NCBI GenBank assembly: GCA_028703175.1
Contig: JAQVNJ010000009.1
Location: forward strand, 22,077 to 86,076
DNA length: 64,000 nucleotides
DNA from: JAAYCB01 sp012744395
GTDB lineage: Bacteria; Planctomycetota; Planctomycetia; Pirellulales; Thermoguttaceae
Direction: 5' to 3'
The notes under the pieces were generated by a model, which was not told where the DNA came from, ran no database searches, and saw only the letters and a program-made list of their open reading frames with translations. This document shows positions 17,905 through 26,615 of this stretch, piece by piece; positions within the stretch are counted from its first letter, which is position 1, and each line of letters starts with the position of its first letter. The translations under genes were made by a program, and so were the position numbers.

Positions 17905-18447
17905 CTAATCCGGCCGCAACACGGCTCCGCCGAACTTGTCGGCGGCCCAGGGGATCAATTCCAGGTTGATTCGCGTGTTGGCCGAGTAGGCTGCCTGGGA
18001 CCAGGGGACGGCGTAGGCCATCACGACGCCGCTGTTCGTCTCGGCTACGTAGATGATCGTGTTGCCGAAGTTCATGTTGCGGGTGTTGGGCAACTTGGTC
18101 GATCCGGTCACCAACAGGTAGTTGGGCGACTGCGGCGGTTGGCCGCCCGCACTTTGGATGAAGGCTGCCAGGTCGCGATGCACATTGGCCGAGTAGATCG
18201 CCTGGAACCCGAGCCCCGGCCCGCGCCGCGAAACCGTGGCCCCGGTGAGGATTCCGGTGAGGTAATCGAGGTAGAAGACGGCCTCCGTGTCGGGATCGAC
18301 AAACCCGGTGGCCATGGCGAAATTCTCAACCCGGTCGGTGGCCGTGGCGTGCAGGCGTGCGCGCGGCCAGACGCCGCCCAGGACCAGCCCGACGAGGAGC
18401 CCGATCCCGATCGCCAGAGCCCAGCCATGCTTGCGGAAACGCGTCAT
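17905..18447 (-). CDS. Membrane-anchored hypothetical protein
   Basis: A protein of 180 residues from ATG 18447 (AAGGGG upstream). A longer open frame to 18567 adds an unlikely leader. Residues 8-27 (GWALAIGIGLLVGLVLGGVW) form one transmembrane segment with basic residues before it, so the rest is probably outside the cytoplasm. The soluble part has DTEAVFYLDYLTG, NTIIYVAETNSGVV and a C-terminal WAADKFGG. I recognise no characterised domain. Similar proteins occur in planctomycetes. Confidence 0.68.
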   Translation of the reverse strand: MTRFRKHGWALAIGIGLLVGLVLGGVWPRARLHATATDRVENFAMATGFVDPDTEAVFYLDYLTGILTGATVSRRGPGLGFQAIYSANVHRDLAAFIQSAGGQPPQSPNYLLVTGSTKLPNTRNMNFGNTIIYVAETNSGVVMAYAVPWSQAAYSANTRINLELIPWAADKFGGAVLRPD

Positions 18448-18866
18448 TGTATTGTCCCCTTCGTCTTGCAGATTGGTGATCGATCGATCTGGTGGACAGG
18501 CAGCCGTTATCGTCCCGCCCGGCACGGTGTTGCGGCAGGCGTTCGGGCGGAACGCTCGAGCGGGCATTCGGCAGCCTGCCCGGCGCCTGAAGAGCAGTCT
18601 ACTCGCTTTCTTTCTGCGAGGCTAGCGTTTGGCGAGGCGTCTGCCGCCCGGTAGATGCCGGCCGGCGGGGCGGTCGAAGGGGGGCGTTTCCGGTCCGCCG
18701 CGCCCTTTTCGCACTCCGGAGGAAACCCGCGCCGGGCGCTGCCGCCCGGACCGGGCAACTCTTTCGGGGCCCTTGCAAAGCGCGCCGGAACATCCTATAA
18801 ACGCCGGGCATCCGGTCTTGTGTGCATCGGCGGGCTAGTCGACTGAAAGTTGAAGGAGATGAGAGC
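18448..18866. other. Divergent intergenic region
   Basis: This 419-base gap lies between a minus-strand membrane protein and the Gfo/Idh gene. The promoter at 18773-18801 is the only element I can support. Open frames here lack family features. Confidence 0.5.
18773..18801 (+). promoter_or_regulatory. Sigma-70-type promoter for the Gfo/Idh/MocA gene
   Basis: TTGCAA (18773-18778) and TATAAA (18796-18801) are separated by 17 bases. They lie 65 bases upstream of the ATG at 18867, which has AAGGAG before it. Confidence 0.5.
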
Positions 18867-20048
18867 ATGGGTACGGTCAATGTTGCTCTAATCGGCCAGG
18901 GGTTCATGGGACGCTCCCATTCGAATGCGTGGGGGCAGGTCGCGAAGTTCTTCAAGCCGCCGCTCAAACCGGTGATGCACACCGTCTTCGGCCAGCCCGA
19001 AGAAAACCCCCAGACGTTCGCCGACAACTGGGGCTGGAAAAACGCCTCGACCGACTGGCAGGCGCTGGTCGCCGCGCCCGAGATCGGGCTGGTCGACATC
19101 GTCACGCCCAACTACATGCACGCCCCCCCGGCCCGCGCCGCCATCGAGGCCGGCAAGCCCGTGGCCTGCGAAAAACCGATCGCCGGAACCCTCGACGACG
19201 CCCGGGCGATGGTCGAGGCCGCCAAGGCCAAGGGCGTGAAGACCTTCGTCTGGTTCAATTACCGCCGCGTCCCCGCCGTGGCCCTCGCGCACCAGATGGT
19301 CACGTCGGGCGAACTGGGCGAAATCCGCCACGTCCGCGCCGTCTATCTCCAGGACTGGGCCGACGAATCGGTCCCGCTCGCCTGGCGGTTCGAAAAGAAG
19401 TGGGCCGGCTCCGGAGCGCATGGCGACCTGAACGCCCATATCATCGACATGACGCGATTCGTCACCGGCCAGGAGATCACGCGGATCGCCGGCGCGATTG
19501 CCGAAACGTTCATCAAGGAGCGGACGCTCGCCGGCGGCACCGCCGGCGGCGGATTGGCCGACGGCGGCAAGGCGGTCGGTGGCAAGGGGCCGGTCACCGT
19601 CGACGACACCGTCCTTTTCCTGGCGCGATTCTCCGGCGGCGCCGTGGCCAGCTTCGAAGCCGCCCGCCAGGCGACCGGCAACCAGAACCGCAACGGATTC
19701 GAAATCAACGGCACCAAGGGCTCGCTCAAGTTCAACTTCGAGCAGATGAACGAACTGGAATACTACGACGCGCGGCTGCCGCGGGCTGTCCAGGGGTGGA
19801 CCAAGATCATGTGCACGCACGGCGCCGACCCCCCCTACGTGGCCAACTGGTGGCCCGACGCCCACATCATCGGCTACGAGCACGGATTCACCAACCAGGC
19901 CTACGACATTCTGCGGGTGCTGGCCGGGCAGGAACCGACGGTCCCCATCCCCGACTTCGAAGACGCCTACAACACCCAGCGGGTGCTCGAAGCCGCGTTG
20001 ATCTCCGCGGAACAGTGCCGCCCGGTCGACCTGGCCGACGTGAAATAG
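18867..20048 (+). CDS. Gfo/Idh/MocA-family NAD(P)-dependent oxidoreductase
   Basis: A protein of 393 residues from ATG 18867, with AAGGAG nine bases upstream. The Rossmann motif ALIGQGFMGRSH is at residues 6-17, and the catalytic-lysine motif ACEKPIAG is at about 98-105. The C-terminal alpha/beta domain holds WRFEKKWAGSGAHGDLNAH and DMTRFVTGQ, with the His likely catalytic. The family oxidises or reduces sugars, inositols or related compounds. The substrate cannot be read here. There is no N-terminal Tat signal, unlike many planctomycete members, so it is cytoplasmic. A strong terminator follows. Confidence 0.92.
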   Translation: MGTVNVALIGQGFMGRSHSNAWGQVAKFFKPPLKPVMHTVFGQPEENPQTFADNWGWKNASTDWQALVAAPEIGLVDIVTPNYMHAPPARAAIEAGKPVACEKPIAGTLDDARAMVEAAKAKGVKTFVWFNYRRVPAVALAHQMVTSGELGEIRHVRAVYLQDWADESVPLAWRFEKKWAGSGAHGDLNAHIIDMTRFVTGQEITRIAGAIAETFIKERTLAGGTAGGGLADGGKAVGGKGPVTVDDTVLFLARFSGGAVASFEAARQATGNQNRNGFEINGTKGSLKFNFEQMNELEYYDARLPRAVQGWTKIMCTHGADPPYVANWWPDAHIIGYEHGFTNQAYDILRVLAGQEPTVPIPDFEDAYNTQRVLEAALISAEQCRPVDLADVK

Positions 20049-20111
20049 GGCCGCCGGGGATCCGCCGCCCACGGGCAGCCGGCAGGGCAGCCAATCGCAC
20101 GCTGCGGCGTG

Positions 20112-20149
20112 GGGCGTCGCGGGCAATACGGAGATTGCCCGCGACGCCC
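20112..20149 (+). terminator. Rho-independent terminator after the Gfo/Idh gene
   Basis: Perfect 15-bp arms (20112-20126 and 20135-20149) enclose an 8-base loop and are followed by GCTTTT. It lies 64 bases after the stop codon. Confidence 0.65.
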
Positions 20150-20181
20150 GCTTTTGCCGAAAGCCCGCTTTTGCCGAAAGC
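20148..20181. repeat. Short tandem repeat
   Basis: The 17-base unit CCCGCTTTTGCCGAAAG is present twice in tandem, followed by a third partial copy. It lies directly behind the terminator hairpin, between convergent genes. Confidence 0.7.
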
Positions 20182-20192
20182 CCGCTCCCGTC

Positions 20193-21689
20193 TTACAGCG
20201 GCCGGACAACCGACATGCTTCGCCAGTAGTCGAACAACGTTTGGATCGAGAGGACGCCGCCGCCCATGCCGCTCTTGTTGATGCCCGCGTAGGGGACGCC
20301 GTGTGGGAAGATGTTGTGCGCGTTGATCCAGCTGTTCGCCACGACCATTGCCTCGGCGACCCGGTGTGCCCGGGCAAGATCGCTCGACCAGACGCTATTG
20401 GCCAGCCCGTAATCGCTCCGGTTGGCCATCTCGACGGCCTGCTGTTCGTCGCGGAACGAGGCCAGGTAAGCGACGGGGCCAAAAATTTCTTCCCGGGCGG
20501 CCACGTTGTCCAGTGATCCGGCCAGCAGGGCCGGCTTCACGTAGAATCCGTTTTTGCCTGGCACGGCCGCCTCGCCCCCTTCGAGCAGAGCCTCGGCTCC
20601 CTCGTCTTGTCCCCGCTCGAGGTAGCCCAAGACGCGCTGGCGCTGTTTTTCGCTGACCACCGGTCCCATCTGCGTCGCCGAGTCGAACTGGTAGCCGACG
20701 ACGACCCGCTTCAGCCGTTCGACGCAGGCCTCCAGAAGTTGGTCATAGACCTTTTCGTGGATCAGCCAACGGGTCGCGTCGCAGCAGACCTGCCCGGTGT
20801 GGAAGGTGATCGCCTCGACCAGCTTATCGGCGGTCCTGGCGACATCCACGTCGTCAAACACGAGGGCCGCGCCTTTGCCGCCCAACTCCAGCTTGACGGG
20901 GACGAGATTCGGCCCGCAGGCGGCCGCCACCAGCCGCCCCACCTCGGGCGAACCGGTGAACGACATCCGTTTGATGCCGCCGTGGGCCGCCAGGGCGGCC
21001 CCGGCCACCTCCCCGAAACCCGGAATCACGTTGATCACGCCGTCGGGAATGCCCACCTCCTTGGCCAGCTGTCCGAGGTAGATCGTGGAAAGCGGCGTGT
21101 CTTCGGCCGGTTTGATCACCACGGTGTTGCCGGCAGCCAGCGCGGGGGCGATTCCCCAACCGGCCAGCAGGAACGGAAAGTTCCAGGGGAAGATGAATCC
21201 ACAAGGTCCCCACGGATGGCGGACGGTCCACGCCTCGTGCCGGGCGACGGCAAGCGCGCTTCGGCGCTGGACTTGCTGCGCCATGTCGGCGAAGTACCGG
21301 ATCGTGTCCGCGAAATTCTGCACGTCCGCTTCGGCCTGCGCGTAGACCTTGCCACAGTCGAGGGCCTCGATCTGGGCAAAGATCGTCTTGCGTTTTTCGA
21401 CTTCATCGGCCAGGCGGTGTAGCAGCACCCCCCGGTCGTTCGGCGGCAGCTTCGCCCAATCCGCCTTGGCGAACGCCGCGGCCGCCGCCTGGACGGCTCG
21501 GTCCACATCCTCCGGCTGCATCGCGCAGACCTCGGCGAGGACCTCCTGGCTGCCCGGGTCCACCGTCGTGAACACGGCCTTGTTCGACGCGGCGACCTGC
21601 TTGCCGCCGATCACGCCTCCAAGTGGGCCGGACTTCAAGAACGCCGCCACTTCCGGCATCAGGTTGACGCTGCTGCTTGAGCTTGCCAT
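20193..21689 (-). CDS. Aldehyde dehydrogenase (NAD(P)-dependent)
   Basis: A protein of 498 residues from ATG 21689, with AAGGAG upstream. A longer upstream open frame is not supported. Key ALDH residues are present: Asn170 (FPWNFP), the catalytic base Glu268 (KLELGGKG) and nucleophile Cys302 (GQVCCDATRW), with the NAD-site FTGSPEVG at 244-251. The C-terminal EIFGPVAYLASF block is typical. The length fits the betaine/general aldehyde dehydrogenase group. The substrate is not determinable. It is cytoplasmic and converges on the Gfo/Idh gene. Confidence 0.94.
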   Translation of the reverse strand: MASSSSSVNLMPEVAAFLKSGPLGGVIGGKQVAASNKAVFTTVDPGSQEVLAEVCAMQPEDVDRAVQAAAAAFAKADWAKLPPNDRGVLLHRLADEVEKRKTIFAQIEALDCGKVYAQAEADVQNFADTIRYFADMAQQVQRRSALAVARHEAWTVRHPWGPCGFIFPWNFPFLLAGWGIAPALAAGNTVVIKPAEDTPLSTIYLGQLAKEVGIPDGVINVIPGFGEVAGAALAAHGGIKRMSFTGSPEVGRLVAAACGPNLVPVKLELGGKGAALVFDDVDVARTADKLVEAITFHTGQVCCDATRWLIHEKVYDQLLEACVERLKRVVVGYQFDSATQMGPVVSEKQRQRVLGYLERGQDEGAEALLEGGEAAVPGKNGFYVKPALLAGSLDNVAAREEIFGPVAYLASFRDEQQAVEMANRSDYGLANSVWSSDLARAHRVAEAMVVANSWINAHNIFPHGVPYAGINKSGMGGGVLSIQTLFDYWRSMSVVRPL

Positions 21690-21942
21690 CGCGCTGCTCC
21701 TTGTGAACTGCCGCTGTTTTCGCTTCCCCTGGGAGTCGCTCTCCGGGCACTGTCCGCCGGGGATCCGCCCCGCGCTCGGAATGCCTGCTCCGGCGAGCGT
21801 GAGCGGTATCATGATAGGGAATCGGCCAGAACCTGACAACGGACGGCAACCGAGCCGCGGCAGGCCTGCGAGATCTTCCCCTTCCGACGAACGGGAATCT
21901 GCCCGCCGCGGATCCGCCCGCCGGCGACAGTTGGGCCGCGCG

Positions 21943-22617
21943 CTACCGGTCGGGTTCGCCGATCGCGCGGATGTAGCGGGCGAGACGTTCGTAGAGGTCG
22001 AGCAGGTTCTGCCACTGGCGCTGCTCCAGGGTAATCCTCTCGCCCCGCGGGGCGGGCTCCACGGAATGGACCAGGCCGCGGAGCCGGAGATGGAAGTATT
22101 GCAGCAACTCGGAGATCTGGGCGGCCTGGCCGAGGTCCAGTTCGTCGGGCAGTTCCGGCGGGAGGAGCGTGTGCAGCGTCGCCTGGGCATCGCCGCTTTC
22201 ACTGGTTTGCAGCTCGGAATCCAGGGAAAACGACGGACTGCACGACTCGCCCCGATCCGGGTCCATCTCGACCCCCGTCGAAAGGTCGGCGCCTCGCAGC
22301 TCCGCCAGCCGCGCGGCGATCTGCTCGCGGGCGCCGACCAGCAGCATCGTCCGCCCCAGGGTCAGCAGGTCGCCCGGCCGCAGCACCCAGAGCTGCACGC
22401 TCTCGCCGTTGACCTTCGTCCCATTCGTGCTCTGTAGGTCGGTCAGGACGAGCTTCTCCTGGTCATCCTGAATCTTCACGTGGAATCGGCTGACGCGCTC
22501 GTCGTTGAGCTGAACGGAATTGCCCTCCTCGCGGCCAATCGTCAGCGGGGTCGGCATGTTCTCGAAGACGCGGCCGCGGTCGGCTCCGTCGACAATCCGC
22601 AATGTGACAAGAGCCAT
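21943..22617 (-). CDS. FHA-domain protein
   Basis: A protein of 224 residues from ATG 22617. Residues 5-90 form a forkhead-associated domain with the phosphothreonine-binding signature residues: LTIGREEGN, RVSRFHVKIQ, LQSTNGTKVNG. The C-terminal half is predicted helical and acidic (ELPDELDLGQAAQISELLQY, WQNLLDLYERLARYIRAIG) without known domain. It probably binds a Thr-phosphorylated partner, consistent with the many Ser/Thr kinases of planctomycetes, though no kinase is in this window. It is cytoplasmic. Confidence 0.9.
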   Translation of the reverse strand: MALVTLRIVDGADRGRVFENMPTPLTIGREEGNSVQLNDERVSRFHVKIQDDQEKLVLTDLQSTNGTKVNGESVQLWVLRPGDLLTLGRTMLLVGAREQIAARLAELRGADLSTGVEMDPDRGESCSPSFSLDSELQTSESGDAQATLHTLLPPELPDELDLGQAAQISELLQYFHLRLRGLVHSVEPAPRGERITLEQRQWQNLLDLYERLARYIRAIGEPDR

Positions 22618-22691
22618 AGACCATCCCGCTCGGCGAACGAATCGATCCGGACCGATGAAAAGACCGGCAAAACACACACACTCTGCGGTGG

Positions 22692-22721
22692 CTTATAGCA
22701 CGGAAGCGAAGGGACGGTCAA
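22692..22721 (-). promoter_or_regulatory. Sigma-70-type promoter for the FHA gene
   Basis: On the minus strand, TTGACC (22721-22716) and TATAAG (22697-22692) are separated by 18 bases. They lie about 75 bases upstream of the ATG at 22617. Confidence 0.5.
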
Positions 22722-22856
22722 GCAATCCCCCCAGGTTGGGCGGTCCGCCGGGCCGGTCCCGGCCACCTGTGGAGCCCGTTGCAATCGTGCGGGCCAAATG
22801 CGAGACTCGGGGCGCTAGCGGCTTGGGCCAGAGAATCCCCATCCGGAGGTCACCCC

Positions 22857-24113
22857 GTGAAAACGTCGATCTGTTGGACTTGGCTTGGTGTGGCGGCGGT
22901 TGCGGGCAGTCTAATCGTTTCGTGGGACTGGGCCAGCGCCCAGGAGACCGGCGGCCCGGCCCTGATCCGAGTGGAAGACCACCCCAGTCTCCAGGCGGCC
23001 CTGGATGCTCTGCCCGCCGCCGGCGGCACGGTCGTGCTGCCGCCGGGCGAGTTCCGGCTCGAGCAGCCCCTCGTCCTCACGCGGGGCGACACGCGCGTCG
23101 TCGGCGCCGGCGCGGCAACCTGCCTGCTGAATGTTGGAGCAGGCAAACCGACGCTCATCGTCCGCCCGGCCGACATCGAAAAAAATCCCCGGGCCCGGCT
23201 CTGGCGCGTCCAGTTGGCCGATTTCCGCATTTGCGGCGATCCCGCAGCGATCAACGACAAGAGCACCGAACCGAAGAGCGGCGATGGGCTGTTGGCCACC
23301 GCAGTCGACGAGCTGCTGCTCCACAACCTGGCCGTGGATCACCATGGCGGAAACGGCATCCGCCTGGTCAACTGCTCCGAGGATCCGCGGGTCAGCGATT
23401 CGATCGTGACCTACAATCGCCAGACAGGGCTGGCGCTGGAAGGCTGCCACGACATCGTCGTCAGCGCCAATCAGTTCGAGGAGAATCAAGACGCCGTCCG
23501 CTGCACCGACAGCTTCAACCTCTGCATGAACGGCAACAACCTCGACGACCACCTGGGCAACGGCGTGGTGATCGAAAACACCTACGGATCGGTCCTCTCG
23601 GGCAATATGATCGAGGAATGCCGGGGGACGGCGATCGTCTTGGATCGCGACTGCTACGGGATCACGCTCAGCGCCAACGTGATCGCCCACAACAGCGGCG
23701 GTGGAATCGAGCTCCGCGATGCCTGGGGATGCGCCGTCTCCGCCAACACATTCACAATCAACGGCAAGTTCGGGCTCTTGATCGGGCCCGCCGCGGGCAG
23801 AATCGCCGTCGGCGCCAACAGCTTCTGCGACAGCTTCCACGGGGACGAGGCCAAACGCAAGATCGAGCAGAACCATGCCGGCGGAATTGTCCTCAACGGC
23901 GCCGCCGACGTCGCCGTTACCGGCAATGTCTTCTCCGGCCTTTCGACCGACGCGATCGCCGCCGACGCGGGCTGCCGCCGCATCCTGGTCCAGGGGAATA
24001 TCATCTGCGGGCGGAACGCTCTGGCCGCGGGCGGCCGCGCCCGGCTGAAGCTCGACGCGGCGGCAAGCGTGGCCGGCGAAGGCAACCTCGTGGAGACCGA
24101 TTCGCCCCGCTAG
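22857..24113 (+). CDS. Secreted right-handed parallel beta-helix protein
   Basis: A protein of 418 residues from GTG 22857 with GGAGG eight bases upstream. It has a signal peptide with likely cleavage after SWDWASA. Residues 40-70 (SLQAALDALPAAGGTVVLPP) match the start of pectate-lyase-superfamily beta-helices. Many repeated turns of the NosD/CASH type follow (NGIRLVNC, TGLALEGC, GNGVVIENTYGSVLSGNMI, GGIELRDAWG). Such proteins are polysaccharide lyases or hydrolases, or non-enzymatic surface proteins. No catalytic set can be assigned with confidence. It is divergent from the FHA gene. Confidence 0.85.
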   Translation: MKTSICWTWLGVAAVAGSLIVSWDWASAQETGGPALIRVEDHPSLQAALDALPAAGGTVVLPPGEFRLEQPLVLTRGDTRVVGAGAATCLLNVGAGKPTLIVRPADIEKNPRARLWRVQLADFRICGDPAAINDKSTEPKSGDGLLATAVDELLLHNLAVDHHGGNGIRLVNCSEDPRVSDSIVTYNRQTGLALEGCHDIVVSANQFEENQDAVRCTDSFNLCMNGNNLDDHLGNGVVIENTYGSVLSGNMIEECRGTAIVLDRDCYGITLSANVIAHNSGGGIELRDAWGCAVSANTFTINGKFGLLIGPAAGRIAVGANSFCDSFHGDEAKRKIEQNHAGGIVLNGAADVAVTGNVFSGLSTDAIAADAGCRRILVQGNIICGRNALAAGGRARLKLDAAASVAGEGNLVETDSPR

Positions 24114-24225
24114 GCAGGGGCCGCAAGCGGCCAGGGCAACCATGGCGATTTCGCGTGGCCGGCGATTCCCGCGCGGCGGCGGGCTCGGCGGGAACATTCC
24201 ACGTCGCGCGGCACGCAGGCGGATC

Positions 24226-25248
24226 ATGTCGTCGAACAACGCTTCTTACGCGAACCATGGAACGCTTCCCGTGGCGCCGCCCGACCTGCCCGCGGCGCTC
24301 GCCGCGCTGATCGAGCAGGTGCCGGCCGGATGGGTCACGACCTACGCGGCGCTGGCCGCGGCGCTCGGCTCGGAGGCCGCCGCGCCCTGGGCCGGCCAGT
24401 GGATGCTCGATCACGAACACCGCCGCGAGTGCCCCTGCCACCGCGTCGTCCGGTCCGATGGCCGGGTGGGGCATTATATCGGCGGCCAGCCGAACCGGAA
24501 GATCGCACTCCTGCGGCAGGAAGGGATCGAGGTGACCGGCGGGCGGATCGAGCCGCGGCGGTTGGAGATGGTGTTTCGCGATTTCCAGACCGATCGCCCC
24601 CTGCTTGCGCTTCGTGACATCCAGCAGGCGTTGAAACAGCGCGTCTCGCTTCGCGGGCGGCGGACGATGCCGGGCCTGGTGGCCGGCGTCGATGTCTCCT
24701 ACCGGGGCGGCGAGGGCGTGGCGGCCTATGCCCTCTGGGACCTCCGCGAGGACCGCCTGGCCTGGTCGACGACGCTCCGGCTGCCGGTCCGCTTTCCCTA
24801 CATTTCCAGCTTCCTGAGCTTTCGCGAGCTGCCGATCCTCCTGGAATTGATCGAACGCGTCCGCGCCGCCGGCCGGATGGCGGAACTGGTTGTCGTCGAC
24901 GGCAGTGGAGTCCTCCACCCGCGGGGCGCGGGGATCGCCTGCCATTTCGGAGTCCTGGCGTCGGTGGCGGCGATTGGGGTCTCCAAGAAGCTGCTCTCGG
25001 GCAAGGTCGACCTGGGTGGGATGGCCCCGGACGAAGCGCGGCCGGTGCTCGTCGGCGGGCGCCGCCGCGGTGTCGCGCTGCGGCCGGCGTCCGGCAGCCG
25101 GCGTCCGATCTTCATCTCGCCGGGACACCGCATCGGCGTCGGCATGGCCGAACGGGTCGTCCGCCGCCTGCTCCTTGGCCGCCGGTTGCCGGAGCCCCAG
25201 TACTGGGCGGATCGCCTCAGCCGCTCCGCCGCCGCCGGCCGGAGCTGA
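24226..25248 (+). CDS. O6-alkylguanine alkyltransferase-like / endonuclease V fusion
   Basis: A protein of 340 residues from ATG 24226 (an in-frame ATG at 24142 is an alternative). Residues 20-105 match the DNA-binding domain of alkyltransferases: VTTYAALAAALG, PCHRVV with the acceptor Cys71, and YIGGQPNRKIALLRQEG. The N-terminal ribonuclease-like half of Ada/MGMT is absent. Residues 115-325 are an endonuclease V (Nfi) domain with metal-ligand Asp156 (LVAGVDVSY), Glu201 (YISSFLSFRELP) and Asp225 (VVVDGSG), plus HPRGAGIACHFGV. Endonuclease V cleaves near deaminated bases such as hypoxanthine. Both activities point to DNA repair. An alkyltransferase-EndoV fusion is known from the archaeon Ferroplasma. 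Confidence 0.9.
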   Translation: MSSNNASYANHGTLPVAPPDLPAALAALIEQVPAGWVTTYAALAAALGSEAAAPWAGQWMLDHEHRRECPCHRVVRSDGRVGHYIGGQPNRKIALLRQEGIEVTGGRIEPRRLEMVFRDFQTDRPLLALRDIQQALKQRVSLRGRRTMPGLVAGVDVSYRGGEGVAAYALWDLREDRLAWSTTLRLPVRFPYISSFLSFRELPILLELIERVRAAGRMAELVVVDGSGVLHPRGAGIACHFGVLASVAAIGVSKKLLSGKVDLGGMAPDEARPVLVGGRRRGVALRPASGSRRPIFISPGHRIGVGMAERVVRRLLLGRRLPEPQYWADRLSRSAAAGRS

Positions 25249-25378
25249 GCACGACAGGCCGCCCGGCATATGGACCGCGTCGAAGGAGCGCTCGCAGTGC
25301 AAGGGTTGCGTCGAGGAGCCGGGGCGATGAAAATCGTCTCTGGAGCCCGGTGCCGTGCCCCTCTGGTTCGCCCACCCG

Positions 25379-25404
25379 CCACCAACCACCAACCACCAAC
25401 CACC
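25379..25404. repeat. Heptamer tandem repeat before a start codon
   Basis: CCACCAA is repeated three times with a partial fourth copy. It ends 7 bases before the ATG at 25412, in the place of a Shine-Dalgarno sequence. Confidence 0.75.
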
Positions 25405-25411
25405 CGCCACC

Positions 25412-26560
25412 ATGCCCTCGTTCCTCCTGCCTCTTGCCGCCCTTGTTTCCGCCGGCGCTGCGGCCGCCGATGATTCGGTAACCGGGCTTGCCGCCACGAT
25501 CGGGTGGGAGAAGGTGGTCCACCAGGTCGAAATGGCCGATCCGGTGTTCCCCTCCGCGCCGCGAATCTACAACGTGGTTCAGTTCAAGGATCGCCGCGGT
25601 TTTCCCGTCGAATACGCGGTGTCGTTCGTTACCCCCGTCTGCAACGACAGACAGTGCCAGCTTGTCGAGGCGACCATGGTCTGGGACCCGCCGGGCTACT
25701 TCAAGCGGATCGAGTGTTCGCCGGACAAGCCGCTCACCAAGAAGGACCATCAGCCGTTCACGGCCGACGACTCCGCCAAGCTCGAGCGGATTTTGAAGGA
25801 TCGCCAGTCGATTCTGAAGAGTTGGTCGCTCAAGTACCTGCAAGAGCCGCTGGCCGCGGTTGGCGCCGCGAGCGGCGTGGACGCCGTCACCGCTCCGACG
25901 CCGCTCGCGGTCCAAGAGGCGGTGGTCCAGGACGCCGCGTACACGACCTGGGCCCTGTGGCGCTGGGCCAACGGCGAAATGGCCCAGCGCGTGCGGCGTC
26001 TTACGGAACAGTCCGCGACCGAGGCGTATCTCAAGGAGCTGCTCGTCTCCAATCTCCGCCGCGATGTTGATTTCGCCATCGATTGCGTGAGCGAGCACTA
26101 TCCGGGCGACGGGCGGTTCGTGGAGAGCTTTTTTCACGTCCTGGAGCATGGCGCGAGGGAGCAGGTTGTCCGAGCGATCGCCTTCCTCGAGCGGGCCCTG
26201 CCTGACAAGCCCCGCTTCCACGCGCGGCTGATCGATTCCTGCTGCCGGATGCACCCGACGCAGAGTCCCATCGTCCTCCAGCATCTTGCGGCGGCGCCGG
26301 ACCTCCGCCCGAGCACGCTGGAAGCGCTCACCGAGCGGCTGCCCGAGTTTTCGTTCTTCCAGGTTCACTTGGTCTTGAGGATCCTCCAGGAGCGGAAGTT
26401 CGCCTCGAAAAAGGCGGTCGCCGGCGTCGCCCGCCTGCTGGCCAGCGACGACTTCTTCATCGCCAGAAGGGCTTGCGAGCACCTGATGGCGCTTGAGTTG
26501 GACGCGGAGACCGCCGGCCAGGTGGCGGCGTTCCGCCAACGGTTTCGGGAACGGTTGTAG
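25412..26560 (+). CDS. Exported hypothetical protein
   Basis: A protein of 382 residues with a signal peptide (MPSFLLPLAALVSAGAAAA). The N-terminal third has RIYNVVQFKDRRGFPVEYAV, VCNDRQCQLVEATMVW and PGYFKRIECSPDKPLTKKDH. The two cysteines are spaced as CNDRQC, which could be a disulfide or metal site. The rest is helical and HEAT-like (FVESFFHVLEHGAREQVVRA). I do not recognise a family with known function. The first third is vaguely like FMN-binding-type secreted domains. No Shine-Dalgarno is seen. The EndoV fusion gene lies 163 bases upstream. Confidence 0.7.
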   Translation: MPSFLLPLAALVSAGAAAADDSVTGLAATIGWEKVVHQVEMADPVFPSAPRIYNVVQFKDRRGFPVEYAVSFVTPVCNDRQCQLVEATMVWDPPGYFKRIECSPDKPLTKKDHQPFTADDSAKLERILKDRQSILKSWSLKYLQEPLAAVGAASGVDAVTAPTPLAVQEAVVQDAAYTTWALWRWANGEMAQRVRRLTEQSATEAYLKELLVSNLRRDVDFAIDCVSEHYPGDGRFVESFFHVLEHGAREQVVRAIAFLERALPDKPRFHARLIDSCCRMHPTQSPIVLQHLAAAPDLRPSTLEALTERLPEFSFFQVHLVLRILQERKFASKKAVAGVARLLASDDFFIARRACEHLMALELDAETAGQVAAFRQRFRERL

Positions 26561-26615
26561 AAACGGGCGGAAGGCCGCCGGTGCGGGCGTTGATCCTGGT
26601 TGAGGTTGATTTGCC

